Shown here: in pieces, positions 27,843-39,743 of the stretch
Layout: each line of letters opens with the position of its first letter
Position numbering within the stretch: position 1 is the stretch's first letter
Source: Anisakis pegreffii
Lineage: Eukaryota > Nematoda > Chromadorea > Rhabditida > Anisakidae
Direction of reading: 5' to 3'
Assembly (NCBI GenBank): GCA_035041965.1
Contig: JAPYMA010000806.1
Location: forward strand, 62,001-126,000
Length of the DNA stretch: 64,000 nucleotides
Notes under the pieces: generated by a model
Told to the model about the DNA's origin: nothing
Databases searched by the model: none
The model's input: only the letters and a program-made list of their open reading frames with translations
Made by a program: the position numbers and the translations under genes

Positions 27843-30800
27843 AATTGACTGAAGTATTTTAACGTTTTTGCATTCGTTATTTCATTAGTGCATTCGTTTT
27901 CCAGTCTTTATATATAGGAAAGTCATTTGTGTTAGAGAATTGCTTGCACAGATTCACATAAGATTCATTCACTAGAATGAGCCACTGAATGAATTTACTG
28001 CGTTTCACAAAACATGCGAATATTTTAGTGGTACAGTAATGAGAGATGGACGTAGTGCCAGTTGGTCAGTCATAAGCGATATGTTAAGAGCTGAATCGTT
28101 TTCCATAAAAACAATACAAAGAAGCAATTCATCTCGATATTGAATGCAAATTTATGCATTTCATTAATTTTTTTCCAATCGCATTTAACGTTCAACTGTA
28201 TTGCGTGTGATTATCCACAAAAACGGCAGCATGCAAGTTCGATTGATATACGGTTAGTAGTTGGTTTGCACCTGCAAAAAACGAGATACAATCATGAGAA
28301 CATAAACAAGAAGTCGCATTCCATGCATTGCGAACATGAAACGTTGACGCATTTTTGAGGGAATTAATTCATCTTGGACGTTTTCATTGCAGCCAAAAAT
28401 GTTGCGATTTCAAGCGGTACTGTCAGTGAAATTTTTTTTCGAAGTTCGATTTTTTTGTGCAGATTCGTTTGCGGATATTTGATTTCTGAGTTTTGATTTG
28501 ATCGCTTAAAGTGTTTTCTTTTTGAGTGTTTTGTTTGTTTCTCATCAGTTGAACACTACATTATGCATACACAGAGTGCAGCTAATTACTGGGAAACATT
28601 CTCGATCTGCTTTCGCAATCAGCAATAATCCCCTATTTACTTACGGCTACACTATGGGTCGTCAAAGCTTGGTCGACTTATGAAGCACACACATATAAAG
28701 CCTTTTGAGTATACGTATTAATCACTCTTTGATGCCTTCAATATGAACAAGTACTTTGCATGATTCAGTGAACGGTATTGTTCAGTTAATCTATTGTTTC
28801 CATTCAGCAGTTGTCGTAGGGTCTGTGCAGTAAGTTCACTTGGATTTGTGATAACTTTTGAATAATTTGTTTTGAATAATTTCAAAGCGTTATTCTTAAC
28901 GAAACTGATTGTGAATAAGTACGGCTCATTTCCTCGGAAATATACATTCATATTAATTTATTGCTTCATTCTATTGTGGTTTCTAAGCTCAGTTCAGGAT
29001 CATCAATGATTTCGATTTAACCATTCATCTTCATTGTTCAAAATTGACTGAACAGCACAGAGCATTTATAATAGTTCTCCTCTTATTCGGTCGGCCAATT
29101 GTGAATGTCCATTTGTTATCGAAAAGTACAAGCATCAGTTTGCTAAAGAGGGCAGGCATATACAAACAACAGTTTTGGAATGTTTGAAAACGACGAGGAG
29201 AAGCCACTAACTCTGTTAAAGGTATGAATGTTATCGGTGCAAGCATCCGCCAAAAAAAGCTAGCAAAAGTTGTTTTTACAAGTATAATCATATAGTATGT
29301 TTATATCAGATACATGCCAGCTGTTAAATGTAAATCTTAAAAGGATGGCTGAATTGATATTATGCGAATAAGCGCAAACACGCAAATAACGGTGAAGAGA
29401 ACGTTGAAGGCTGGGAATAAAAAAATTGGAACTGATGAAGTATTTTGTACATAATAAATATGACAGCTTTATGGGTGTATCATTAATTCATCTCGTTACA
29501 CACGCATCTAACGATTTTTTATGGAAATATGCTCATTCCATTTGGTGCACACGTGCAGGCTCACTCTTCTGCTCAGCACACTATTATCGTATATCGCCGC
29601 TCTTTATTAATCAAATCCAAAAAACTCTTATTGTTTGCAATATAATCGACATGGCCTCGTTTCACTCATTTCTCATGCGATCAACATAATCGTTTATGTG
29701 TTTATTATACAACGGTTCATCTGACCTAGCTGATTTGCATTTGCATATCTCATCTCATTTGCATTCTGATAAAGAAAAAGTTGGGCGTTTTTTATGTGGG
29801 TTTTTTTGTTGTTGCAGGAAGTGGTTGGTCCTTTAGCGTTTTCTTTATTTTTTTCATTAAATCATCGGTGATCATTCAATATAACGGATGTGTGCCTCAT
29901 TCTGAAATGTTTTTGTAGGATCTGTTGAGGCAGCGATCGTTTTCGGGACAGTTGTTGATGAAAGGCATTGGTGTGAGAGGAGAATTTTTTCATTTTGAAG
30001 CTCACAATAGCCATTCACAGGGATGGAAAACGTTCAGAAGTGAAAAAGATCTGAGCCCCATAAGCTAGCCAAACAATCCTAGTGTACATGGTGCATATTC
30101 ATGGTTTCCAATTTGGGATTACATCTGAAAAGATTCAAGATTCATGGATTGATGCAATCAATGAGAAATTCGTTGTTTGTGAATTCATTTTGAAAACGTC
30201 GTTCTGAGTATAAACGAAGAGGTTATCATTTGCGTATTCAATTTGCAATTAAGTGCACCTCTGAGTTTCTTCTCTCAAAACTATCACATGTGATCAATGA
30301 AATCTGAGTTGCTGAAAAAACTTGCGAATGACTGCGCGTTCTGTTGAATCATTTCGCTGAACTGTTTACTCAAAGGAAATGAGTAATGGCATCGACTTTG
30401 AGTCAAATAAACAGACTGCAGTTTTTGCGGGCCGATTGCAATTTGCAATGGGATTTTATAAACAAAACAGAGACGATGTTTTGTTTGATCGATGTGTGGT
30501 TGTTGTTTTTTGTTTTGCCATCAAAGGGTTCAACTAATCAAATATTTAAGCAAGTCAAAAACGATCCGTATTAATCAACTCAATCGAAAATGATTCAAAC
30601 GGTTGTTTTTATTCCGATTATTCACAAAGTTAGAATTGGTATTAAGTTGATATTTACAAAACATCTCAATCAATTCACAGCTATCCATCCATCCATACTT
30701 TTTGTGGTGCTCTAAATCTACAAAGCACTTAAGTTGTATCCGAGATAAATAGACATATGCGAGATGGTTAAGAGTATCATTGAGTTGATATCAAACGGCG

Positions 30801-31822
30801 TGAGATTTGCAAATGATGTCACTTACTTCAGTGGATTGTGATTTTTATTCACAGATAGATATATCCATTGGCTGAATGAGTGGTTGTTGCACGATCAATA
30901 AGTTGTAATTTAGCTATCGCTGCTTCGATTGATACGAAGTATTACTAAAACAAAACATATCTCGTAGAGGATTGAATCGAGAAAACGCCATCAATTTTTT
31001 TTACATTTCGAAATTACACAAGAGTAATCGTTTTTGCCAAAGTAAACTCATCAAATTAGAAGGAATCAAAAAAGGGATCAAACCGAAGCATTTTTTAGGT
31101 GAATTAAAACGGATGATAAATCAAATTTGGTACAGAGGAACGCAGTGGTCACCGAGTGAAAATGATTCATAATGATCGTAAAATGTTCTTATCGAAAAAT
31201 TTATCTGATGAAATGATTACATATCAGTTATGTTTGAATCTTCGAGTATGTTCAGTTCGAAGATTACATCAAAATCGGATTTCTTTTGCCGATGTTGAGT
31301 AATTCAGTGAATCACTTAAGGTGAGTGAATATTCCACTGATGAGAAACATTCACGAGACAAAACAAAAACGATGGATACCATATTCACGGCTTATATTCA
31401 TCAACTGATTTATCAATATAAATCCAAATCTACTATCAACAAGATCAAGTTGGTCTGAATCAGCAGCAACACACAAAACTATGAATTGAAACTGTTTCAC
31501 AATTTTGGCCGTTGATGTTCAACTGTCAATGTTTTCTACATATATTTATGAAGCTTCAGCGTTTGGAATACACCTCAATGAGTGCATGATCCATTTAGTT
31601 CAATTGCTATTTCGGCTGATCCAACTATCGCATTTGATAGTACTCGTGCGTATGGCTTGAACATCTGCAAATAACTTGCATAACGCGGTGTAAAGCTTGA
31701 GAATGTTCAACTACGACTAAAATATCAAAAACAAATCGATTTATTTCATTTGAACGGCTAGGAATGCGCATAATTCGGAAAACTGTGCAAATCACAATTT
31801 ATTGATGAAAAAAATGAAATGA

Positions 31823-31845
31823 TGACAAAGCATAACATATCGAAT
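31823..31845 (+). repeat. 23-bp direct repeat, copy 1
   Basis: Starts TGACAAAGCATAACATATCG. An identical 23-base copy lies at 32014-32036, with a start-to-start distance of 191 bases. Flanks differ, so the match is not part of a longer duplication. Confidence 0.9.
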
Positions 31846-32013
31846 CGTGGCAGATGAGTACAAATTTCAAACGAAATTGAATGTATTCATCGTAAAGCAA
31901 GAGATTTTGAAACGAACGTACAAAATAACTGAAAAATATCAACACACTACATAAAACTACGGTGTGTCGCAAGATTCACATCATGAAATTGGAAAGAGTT
32001 TCTAAATTAGCTT

Positions 32014-32036
32014 TGACAAAGCATAACATATCGAAT
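32014..32036 (+). repeat. 23-bp direct repeat, copy 2
   Basis: Exact copy of 31823-31845. It sits just upstream of a weak plus-strand candidate exon and about 390 bases from the 3' end of blos-2, which is on the other strand. Confidence 0.9.
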
Positions 32037-32080
32037 TATTAAAACAGTTGAATGAACATGACTGGTTATATTATATTACA

Positions 32081-32233
32081 GACGTAAGCAGTGCAATAAA
32101 AGAAAAATGCGAGAATAGATGGATTCGGGGACTATCTGATGGAATGAAGCATCGTATTGCAACCGTGACAATGGATTCGAATCTGACGAACAATTCCATC
32201 AGATCAACCACTCGACTGCTGTATACTACGTAG
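32081..32233 (+). CDS. Weak candidate terminal exon, unknown
   Basis: An acceptor TATATTACAG ends at 32080 and opens about 50 codons to a stop at 32233. The start DVSSAIKEKCENRWIRGL is charged and protein-like. No upstream exon with matching phase was found and no family is recognised. It would converge tail-to-tail on blos-2. Confidence 0.15.
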   Translation, partial: DVSSAIKEKCENRWIRGLSDGMKHRIATVTMDSNLTNNSIRSTTRLLYTT

Positions 32234-32422
32234 TTTTGTCTCTGAAAATGATTGCATTTATCTATTTACAAAATAATCACAAGTGCGAGTTAATTTTATA
32301 AGTTTACGGCAAGTCAATGAATAACAAATTGGTATTCCAACACCACAACAGAAAAAGTTCTTTGATAAGGTTGACCCGATACAATTTAACAAAGATCAAA
32401 GTGAAACTGCTATGAAACATTG

Positions 32423-33115
32423 TTAGAATGATAAAAAGCAACCCAATGCGGTAACATATTGATCGAGTATAGTTGCCGCTTCCTCCAACCGTCGCGAACT
32501 CTCATCAATTTCATCAATTTGTTGCAAATACGGACGTAGTGCTTCATCTGAAGCTACAGTCAGAAGCATATTTACTTTTCCGATAGATTACTTCTTCTTA
32601 TGCATTATCATAAATGGATAGAAAATAATTTAAAAGCACTTTTGCCTCACTCTCAACCAAACAATGAAATCCAACGGTTTCTAAAAAAGCACATTTTTCA
32701 TTGAGTTGAGTGAGTTTAGCGGCAACACCAGATGCAACACACTTCATATCCTCATAACGCTGACCAGTCACCGTATTCATATCTTCAAGAAGTTTGTATT
32801 CTGCGATTGTACCTGAATTTGAAAATGATCTTATGAAATGATGAACCAATGCTTCTGTTATACAAATATCAATCATGCTACAGGCTATATTCGTATTCGT
32901 CACAAAATCAAACACATTCTATTCTTGCTCACCAATATTGTACCCCAGTGTAACGAATAACTCAATGAACCTTCAATCTGTCCTTGTAAATAATTCGCGA
33001 CTTTATCGTACATATTATCAGCAAGTTGACGCATCTCTGAAGTAACCATCGTCGGTGCAGGCGTCGGTGGGCAATCTGTACTCGTGGACGCACGTTCGTT
33101 TATCATTTGTGCCAT
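32423..33115 (-). CDS. blos-2: BLOC-1 subunit 2 homologue (BLOS2)
   Basis: Small helical subunit of BLOC-1, also shared with BORC, which acts on lysosome-related organelle biogenesis and lysosome positioning on the cytosolic face of endosomes. Proposed exons: 33115-32971, 32812-32693, 32553-32423; phases agree (1, 1) and give 131 residues, close to the human protein. The N-terminal third is Ser/Thr/Pro-rich. From about residue 27 it follows the family: [17 protein letters not shown], then [12 protein letters not shown], then [20 protein letters not shown], a coiled coil to the C-terminus. The second donor (AAAT|GTGCTT) was chosen because it restores phase and family spacing; the frame otherwise runs past it. 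ATG sits two bases after an acceptor-like AGCAGTTATCAG, suggesting trans-splicing. It is last in a run of minus-strand genes. Confidence 0.85.
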
Positions 33116-33877
33116 CGCTGATAACTGCTATCAGTTGGAGTATCTTTCTCGTTCCAAACAGATTTTGCTCCGAAAATGTCACTTTAACTCCAAATTCCAA
33201 CTCTTATAACGGACTGATCTCAGTAAAGTGATAACAACTCATCAAGGAACTTTTTCAAACCTAGAGCACGCTGAACCTAACGGATATATAGATGTTTTGG
33301 ACAGTGAACCTTAACGATGAGCAACAACACTTCAAATGCAATTGAAATGAAACTTTATCACAGTATAACAATAAAAACGTGAACATAAAAACTGACAAAA
33401 TACGACATGACATATCAGAAAGAAGCATAAATCAATTAACAGCACTGATTTCAGTAAATTGTAGTCATTCACAAGACACCTATAAAAAAACAAACAACAC
33501 GTCCAGACGTTATTTAAGTAAGAAAAAAACATGTTGCAAGAGAAGACCTCAGACTTTCCGTAAGACAATGACGGAACAAAAATTACAAGAATAAAAAACA
33601 TATTAAGATACGGTATGTACAGTAACTGAGCACAAGAAAAAGAACATGCAGTCATCGCCACTATTCAATTCAAACTTTGGTAGATCAAGCGAAAGAATAG
33701 ATATCACTATATTGAAATAATCATGATGCATTAAATGCGAATCAAGATGAATGATAAACAGCGTCACTCATTGCACGAAAATAACAACAACAGTAACATA
33801 ATAAATTACAGTTGACCCTGTAGAACATTCCATTTCAGAAATGTGTATATAATGCTGAAAAAGTTCAAATCACTTCA
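33116..33877. other. Spacer between blos-2 and the upstream minus-strand gene
   Basis: About 760 bases. A 109-codon minus frame at 33332-33661 is Phe/Cys/Leu-rich with no splice support, and its antisense is also open, so I treat it as chance. The spacer is larger than usual for a nematode operon but does not exclude one. Confidence 0.5.
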
Positions 33878-36290
33878 TCAGGAGGAAGATAAACTAGGCA
33901 GACGTAGTTTGATTCGTTTTGAAGTAATATTTGAGAGGTGCGTTTCATTTCCACGAGCAGCTGGAACAGCGATCTCAATACCTGAAAGTTTTCAATTCTG
34001 ACTTTCTAAGAACAGATCTGACGAAAATGATAAAAATGAACTATTAGTGGACCTCAAAATGTTCACGCTAACGATCTCTAATATAATAATTAAAAAGAGG
34101 GATGAGTTCTCATGATTTTGTGTTAAGAGGAATATGGACGAAAGAAACGATCAAATAATCCAGTAGCAGTATACAGCCAAATTTTGGGCAAAAACCTATC
34201 ACTTTCAGATATTGTGTATGTGCCACTTAAAACTCGTAAGACTCAACCGTGCACATACTAGATCCCCTTCTTTTCGGGAGATAATAAGAGGTTGAAGTGT
34301 AAAGTCAAAATATCAATACTTCTGAGATAACGGGAGGATCTAGAGTAGAAACCTTTATCGGCGGTCCGAGGGATTGTAGACGGTTGCTGGATTGTGGTCG
34401 AAGTTGTTAAAGAAGTAGATGCAAGCTGAATATTGTTTCCGAACGTTGACGAAACTGCTGCTGTATGAGTGCTTGTTACTGTCGCTGAGCTATCACTCGT
34501 CAACATCCACCTCGGCTTCTTTGTTAAAACAACTTCCTCATTATATTGAATTGATTTCGTTGGTCTACTTAATGAAATTACCATAGATGTATCATTATCC
34601 GCACTGCCAGTTTGTTTTCCCATCTCATTATTCGAATTCTCAGTCCGAACAACCTTACGGTTAGTTATTGGCGCACGAGGAGCTGATAACGACGGTAAAG
34701 CATCGTGTAGTCGACTATTCATAGCCATACCAATTACAGGGTGCAACTGATTCCGAATAGTATGCGAGTCACCTCGACAGGATTGATTCATAGTCATTGA
34801 TAATGGAGATGGCTGGGTACGGGATGGTTCAATTTCCTCGCATTTGGGAAGCTGAGTTGCAGAGCTTTTGTGGAGGGTGATATTACTGTTGAATTTCACA
34901 TTAAGTTTTGGTGGAATCGTGGTGCGCACTCTATTGGGTCGTATTAATCCCAGCGAGGGGATCAATGCAGATGAAGAGTTTTGCTGGATTGATTCAATCG
35001 TAGATCCTCCTTCTGGTAGCAGTCGTTCAGTAATCCTTGTTGGTTCGGTTTTCACTGGTTCAGATAAGGGTTTCTGAGCAGTTCTTGTTGATCCAGGTGA
35101 ACGACGGTATGTGGTACTAGGTGCTCCAAGAAGAGGTCGCTGTAAGATTCTCGCCGATTCAACCATGGGTTGTTTCAGGGCTTCTGAAGGTCTCGATGAA
35201 GATGGCTGGAAAGTTTCTGATGCCCTGGATGGAGGTTTTTGAGGGAATTCTGATGGTTTACGTGGAGATCCTTGAAGAGATTGAGATGATATAAACGGGG
35301 CTCGACAGCAGAATTCCGACGATTTAGGCAAGGGTCTCTGATGTTTTTTTGTTGCTTCAGATGTCAACCGACGAAGTGGAGAAGTTCTTTCATCAAACGA
35401 AGCGGTAGATTTTGGTGAGTTGTACACATTTTTGCACAATTCGGGATGATCGTTCTCATGAACTGTGGATTTCAGCTTTCGGTCTCTGGAAGCCTTGTCA
35501 TATCGCTGATTTCTTTGATAATTTGGCGACTGTTTTGATTTTTCATTCACTTCCTTTATTGTCCATTGTTTGTTTTCATAACTCGTGAGTTGATTTTGCT
35601 TATTCGCAACTTTATTAGAGAACCCTTCATTGTCATTATCCACACAGTCAAGTGACCGTGTGACCTGAGCTAGTTTGCAGCTATCAGGTTCTTTCCTTTT
35701 CTTTGTCGCAAAGGGCTCACGAACGGCCATCCTCTGGTCAAAATTAGATGAGGATTTAGCAATATGACGATGTCTGACTGGAATTTGAGGTGGAGAATTA
35801 GGAGTCGATAAAAGAGGATGACTGACACTGTTATGCTTCTTTTGATTTGTTACAGCATCTTTGTCAAAATTCTGAGTTAAAACATCCTTGTTAATGACTT
35901 CAGTTTGAGCATGTTGATCCTTTTCTGATGAGTGACGAGATTCACATTTGCTGGATTCTTGTTTTCGAAGCTGATCGCGATGTGGTTTTCGGCGACGACG
36001 TCGCTTCCCCGAATATGACTGGTGCTCTCCTGAGTGAGTTTCATGGCGTCCTAATAGGTCTGATGAAGACGCTTTCAACAATTTCTGATGCGTTGAAGAC
36101 TGCATTTGCCACCGATCAAGTCGACCGCTGTTCTCAGTCTCGCTTTTGTGTTTACGTGCTTCCGCATCTTTGTTTTTGAAATGATGGCTTCTGGATCGGT
36201 GAGATGGTGATGAAGTTGAAGCGCGATGTGATGATATCCGAAGAGATGAAGCGCGTTCTGCCTTCACTGAACTGGCTTCGAAACTGCCAC
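33878..36290 (-). CDS. Large disordered basic Ser/Pro/Arg-rich protein, C-terminal exons
   Basis: Two exons join in phase. A long one at 36290-34353 (645 full codons) enters after ATCGTTTCAG and leaves at AAAG|GTTTCT. A terminal exon at 33981-33878 follows CTTTCAG and ends RIKLRLPSLSSS before TGA. The long exon lacks an ATG near its start, so at least one upstream exon exists. The product is almost wholly low complexity: Ser, Arg, His, Lys and Pro, a KRRRRRKPHR cluster that could be a nuclear signal, and later Ser/Thr/Pro runs. Short ordered-looking islands include YNEEVVLTKKPRWML near the C-terminus. No domain is recognised. It may be the 3' part of the locus starting at 39743 or a separate downstream gene. 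If the terminal exon is skipped, the frame runs on to a stop at 34258. Confidence 0.6.
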
Positions 36291-36507
36291 CTGAAACGAT
36301 TCAACAACTGAACATAATTCATAAACTGTTCGCAACAGAAATGTTGAGAAGATGTGTCAATATCGATGCATTTCACTGACTCATTGGCTTGGAAAAAACA
36401 CTGCACTATTGCAATGTTCTAGTTTTAGAACCTTCTGAGCAATCAGCTATGAATTTCAGACAAAAATATTGAAGAGTCGAAGGAATAGAGTAAATTTAGG
36501 CCATTAT
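36291..36507. other. Intron or intergenic spacer
   Basis: Upstream of the acceptor for the long disordered exon. Its short minus-strand ATGs do not reach a usable donor in phase. If the two disordered-protein blocks are separate genes, this is the intergenic gap. Confidence 0.4.
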
Positions 36508-36786
36508 TTATTTCGGCGTCCAGTAAACAACAACTTGAATCACATGTGAACAATTCGTTTCTAAAAATACACAGGATCTACAACCTTTTAAAGGGATGCT
36601 GTTGCCGATGCAACAATACGACGCATGAATATATTTATTCATGGCGATCGTTACTTTAACGAGATCACGGAGTGAGAGATTGGGAGGATATTTTCGTTTT
36701 AATTTCAGCGACACACAACAATCGGAATGGCTATTTGAATATCTGTCAGTGGCATTTTCACTATTCTTAAAGTAAAGATTCAGCAT
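36508..36786 (-). CDS. Candidate Cys-rich terminal exon
   Basis: A minus-strand frame of 92 codons. An acceptor-like TTTACTTTAAG at about 36768 would start it at NSENATDRYSNSHSDC. The C-terminal half has a patterned set of cysteines (ASYCCIGNSIPLKGCRSC, then ETNCSHV) before a TAA that overlaps AATAAA. It reads as a compact disulfide-type or zinc-binding fold rather than noise, but I cannot name the family. It may be the last exon of the locus that starts at 39743, in which case the long disordered exon below is another gene, or it may belong to a small independent gene. Confidence 0.3.
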   Translation of the reverse strand: MLNLYFKNSENATDRYSNSHSDCCVSLKLKRKYPPNLSLRDLVKVTIAMNKYIHASYCCIGNSIPLKGCRSCVFLETNCSHVIQVVVYWTPK

Positions 36787-38283
36787 TCACGAAATCTAGT
36801 TTCAACGGATGAATGTGTGTCACTTTCAGCGACCTCTTTGGGGTAATGGCCATGATCACCTACTGCATTCAGTCTATGTGAAACAAGTATATGCTTCACA
36901 ATACAGCTTTGAGTTAGCAAGCAGATGGACGTTTGCGCTTGACGTGACTGAAGTTTCCCGTTTGATTGTGAAAACGCTTGATTTGCTTATTGCTCTTCTT
37001 CGTAACATCACAAATTGGGGAATAATTACGTGCCCCATGATGATTGTATGGTGGCCGATTTGATGAACGCATAGAACACCATGTAATATCATAATTTCAT
37101 CATGGTCAGCAATAGACGCTTGCTAATTTAAGTTTGATAACCGATCTCGTTGAGACCGAACTTCATACCAGTTAAACAACTTTCTTGGCACTCGATATGC
37201 AACTGGCGGAAATCTCAGAGTCTTCCCATTCTGCTCCACGATCATCCATCAGGTTTCCTCGATCTATATCTTCTCTCGCATTTTTGTATCCAAAAATATT
37301 TCACAATGGTCTCTTCTAGACCTTCCCGCATATTATCTGTCGATAGTTTCGTTCATCGTCGGAATCATCATCCACAATTTTCTCTCGAATTTTTTATGAC
37401 TTCTTTTATGATGGAATCATCCAGAGTTTCATGCTTCCTCACATTCATACGATACTTCATTGTAGAACTGATATGAAACGTTTCTGATTATTGGTATGCC
37501 ACATTGCAATAGAGTTTGGTGATGACACTACTAGGTGTACTTCATCGCAAACGAACTCTTTAGAATCCAATCTTAATGAGAGCGTATCAAGGATCACATT
37601 CGATCTGCGTTCAACGAGACAAACATTTGCGTCAAATAAAAACGAGAATCTTCACTCTTATCACAGTGCATCACCAATCTACAGCGACCTTAACATTCCA
37701 TCGATCGATTCTGCAATCCCCATCATCACTCTCACTAGTTGCTTCTCGAGTTCCCAGACGCAATCAGCGTCGTCAAGATTCTCACTGTTACTTGATTACC
37801 GCCTCTCTCAATTCTTCAACGACAACTGATCCACAATACGAATCATTCCAGAATACTTCTCCATTTCGTTAACTACAAATGTGATCCTTTAAACGCTGCC
37901 CGAGCTGACTTCACTATATTGTCACTATTAGACGCTGCAGTAGTGCGAACAACCACTGCCGAGTGCTTCGGAATTCCATAAGTCAATTGTTTCTTTGATT
38001 CTGCTACCGACTGCTTCAATACTCATTTTTTGAACATTCCTGAGCCAATCACTTCTTTTCAAATTGTAATAATTCTGAATGTGATTTGCATTTTTCCAGT
38101 CATTTTCGACTTCTGTGGGTTATTTCCTTTGAGACAAGCATAAATCATACAAATATAAAGCCTCATCCATTCGTTGAGAAATGGATCAACCAATTTCCAC
38201 ACTAATGAACTCTTTGTGGCACATTTTTAATGCCTTAGTTAGAAAATTCGCTTCAATCCGCTCTTGCTTAGTCATTCAGAGAC
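36787..38283 (-). other. Probable short exons of the 39743 locus, model unresolved
   Basis: Several minus-strand segments look coding and are flanked by plausible splice sites. The best is 38075 to about 37958 (starts NYYNLKRSDWLRNVQKMS, helical). Others are about 37792-37747 (ENLDDADCVWELEKQL), an acidic piece near 37365 (VDDDSDDERNYRQ) and about 37280-37170 (REDIDRGNLMDDRGAEWED). Phases between 38377 and 37750 can be made to agree, but below that I could not close a chain. The plus-strand frames at 37150-37829 are Ser-rich mirror images of acidic minus-strand codons. Confidence 0.3.
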
Positions 38284-39743
38284 GTGTTTTTGTTTCGTTC
38301 CATCCCAATGATTCTTCAGTATTCGATGATTCGCCTTCCTTAATATCATCCCGGTTACCGATAGCAGTGAAGTAGTGCTGGCTTCGATCCTCTCACCAAC
38401 ACCAAACGCTTGCCACTGATGTGAATAATGCCACTGTTGATTTGACCGGATATTTGAACAATTGCTTAAATGAGTCATGAGTGAAAATTTCCGGAATGAA
38501 TAGCGATTGTCTACCATCTGAATGTCGTTCTTCTTGTTTCTCATAATCGCTTAGCAGTTTTGTTGCATGACCATTCGCAGATGGTTCCATTCGATTTGCA
38601 CATCTCGAACTTGCACGCGAACTCTGACTTTCCTCACTGTTCATGGACATAAGCTCTGGTGCTACTTGCGTAGTGTTATATTCGACGGCTAGCGGTTGAT
38701 TTGCCGCTCTTCTAACGGCCTCCTCATCTACTTCACCTGACAAGTCCGGCCAATCCCCTTCATCGGCCCATAAAGGATCGTCCTGATTCGAACCATTCTC
38801 GACCGTCACATCTCGAAATCGATCGCTGAAAGTAAGCAAAAAATGAATTCAGCCCGTAGTTCCATAAAAGATAGTTCTGACATAAAATTACAGAAACACT
38901 GAAATTTAACTTGAGATTAAGCACAGCATGCACCCAACCAATGAACGCCGAACATCTACTTCATAAATCAGAATAATACCTCTTTTCAAAATCTAAGCTG
39001 TCTGTTCGCAATTCTTCTTCAGCTTTCATGTTTGTTTCATTCTGCTGATCATTCGCCGGAGTCAATGGACTCTCTTCATCGCTATCACCTGTAAGCAAAC
39101 AGAAGATCAGAAGTCAAAATGTACGACATTTCCTCACCTTTTTTCTCTCAATACCATCATTCCCAGGAAACAGGTAAATAACTAAGAATGTATGCACCGA
39201 ATTATTATAAAGATCAAAAACATACAAGAACCGATCAAGTGAGATTCATAGCAGTAAAAATCAAGCAGTTCGTTGCGCCCAGTGATGAGGTTAATACTGA
39301 TGATCAACTCGAGAAATCAAAACAATCTGCATTCCAATACACTTACAGCAATCGACTTCCTCGAGAGTGACTTCGTCCCCAACAAGTCTCAGCAAGGCTT
39401 TACGTGCTCCAACGCTTCTATCATCACTTTCATGCACAACAAATCCACCAACTGCCGATCCATTATTCATCATCACTTCTTCTTTTGCTTTCTCCGATGT
39501 GAGCAACTTAATTCGTTCTTGTTCGCACCTCTCCAAATACGCCTCATAGTCAGGATGCTTCCCAACCGGCAAAAAGCGATGCTTCCCAAAAGCGCCGCGT
39601 GAGAAACCTCTCGAAGCATTCCTCATGCGCCAAGTCCGCCCACGATTTCCACTTCGTTTGAAATTTGACGATGAAACGGAAACCGTGTTCCCAGATACAC
39701 CATCTTTGAGCGTTTCAACCATAGGATTGTCTGCTTTATTCAT
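38284..39743 (-). CDS. N-terminal exons of an RG-rich, acidic disordered protein, unknown family
   Basis: Exons: 39743-39347, 39088-38980, 38825 to about 38435, then 38377-38284; phases 1, 2, 0 agree. The ATG (MNKADNPMVETLKDG) lies 42 bases after a strong TTTCAATTTCAG acceptor, and the first donor is a perfect GTAAGT. The protein opens with an Arg/Gly/Phe cluster (GNRGRTWRMRNASRGFSRG), then a conserved-looking GKHPDYEAYLERCEQERIKL, then acidic segments including DPLWADEGDWPDLSGEVDEE. The mixture of RG motifs and acidic linear motifs is common in mRNA-binding regulators, but I recognise no domain. The end of exon 3 is ambiguous: three in-phase donors (38447, 38435, 38417) all avoid a TGA just downstream. 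The locus probably continues to lower coordinates. Confidence 0.55.

Larger units (their letters stand above)
26935..32422. other. Gene-poor block with direct repeats near its right end
   Basis: No multi-exon gene could be assembled. A 22-bp perfect palindrome lies at 27821-27842. A 23-bp direct repeat pair lies at 31823 and 32014. One weak plus-strand candidate exon is listed separately at 32081-32233. Confidence 0.4.

Noticed and set aside
33332..33661. 109-codon hydrophobic minus-strand frame
   Set aside because: Composed mostly of Phe, Cys, Leu and Tyr from T-rich sequence, with no splice sites and an open antisense frame; no ordered membrane topology.
34868..36179. Plus-strand frames inside the long disordered exon
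   Set aside because: Shadows of a 645-codon minus-strand exon that has matching splice sites.
37150..37829. Two overlapping plus-strand frames of about 110 codons, Ser/Thr-rich
   Set aside because: They mirror acidic and basic codons on the minus strand, where flanking exons clearly lie; no plus-strand splice signals.
38272..38544. 90-codon minus frame overlapping the third exon of the disordered-protein gene in another phase
   Set aside because: The phase from the upstream exons selects the acidic frame (starting HYFTAIGNRDD at 38377) instead.
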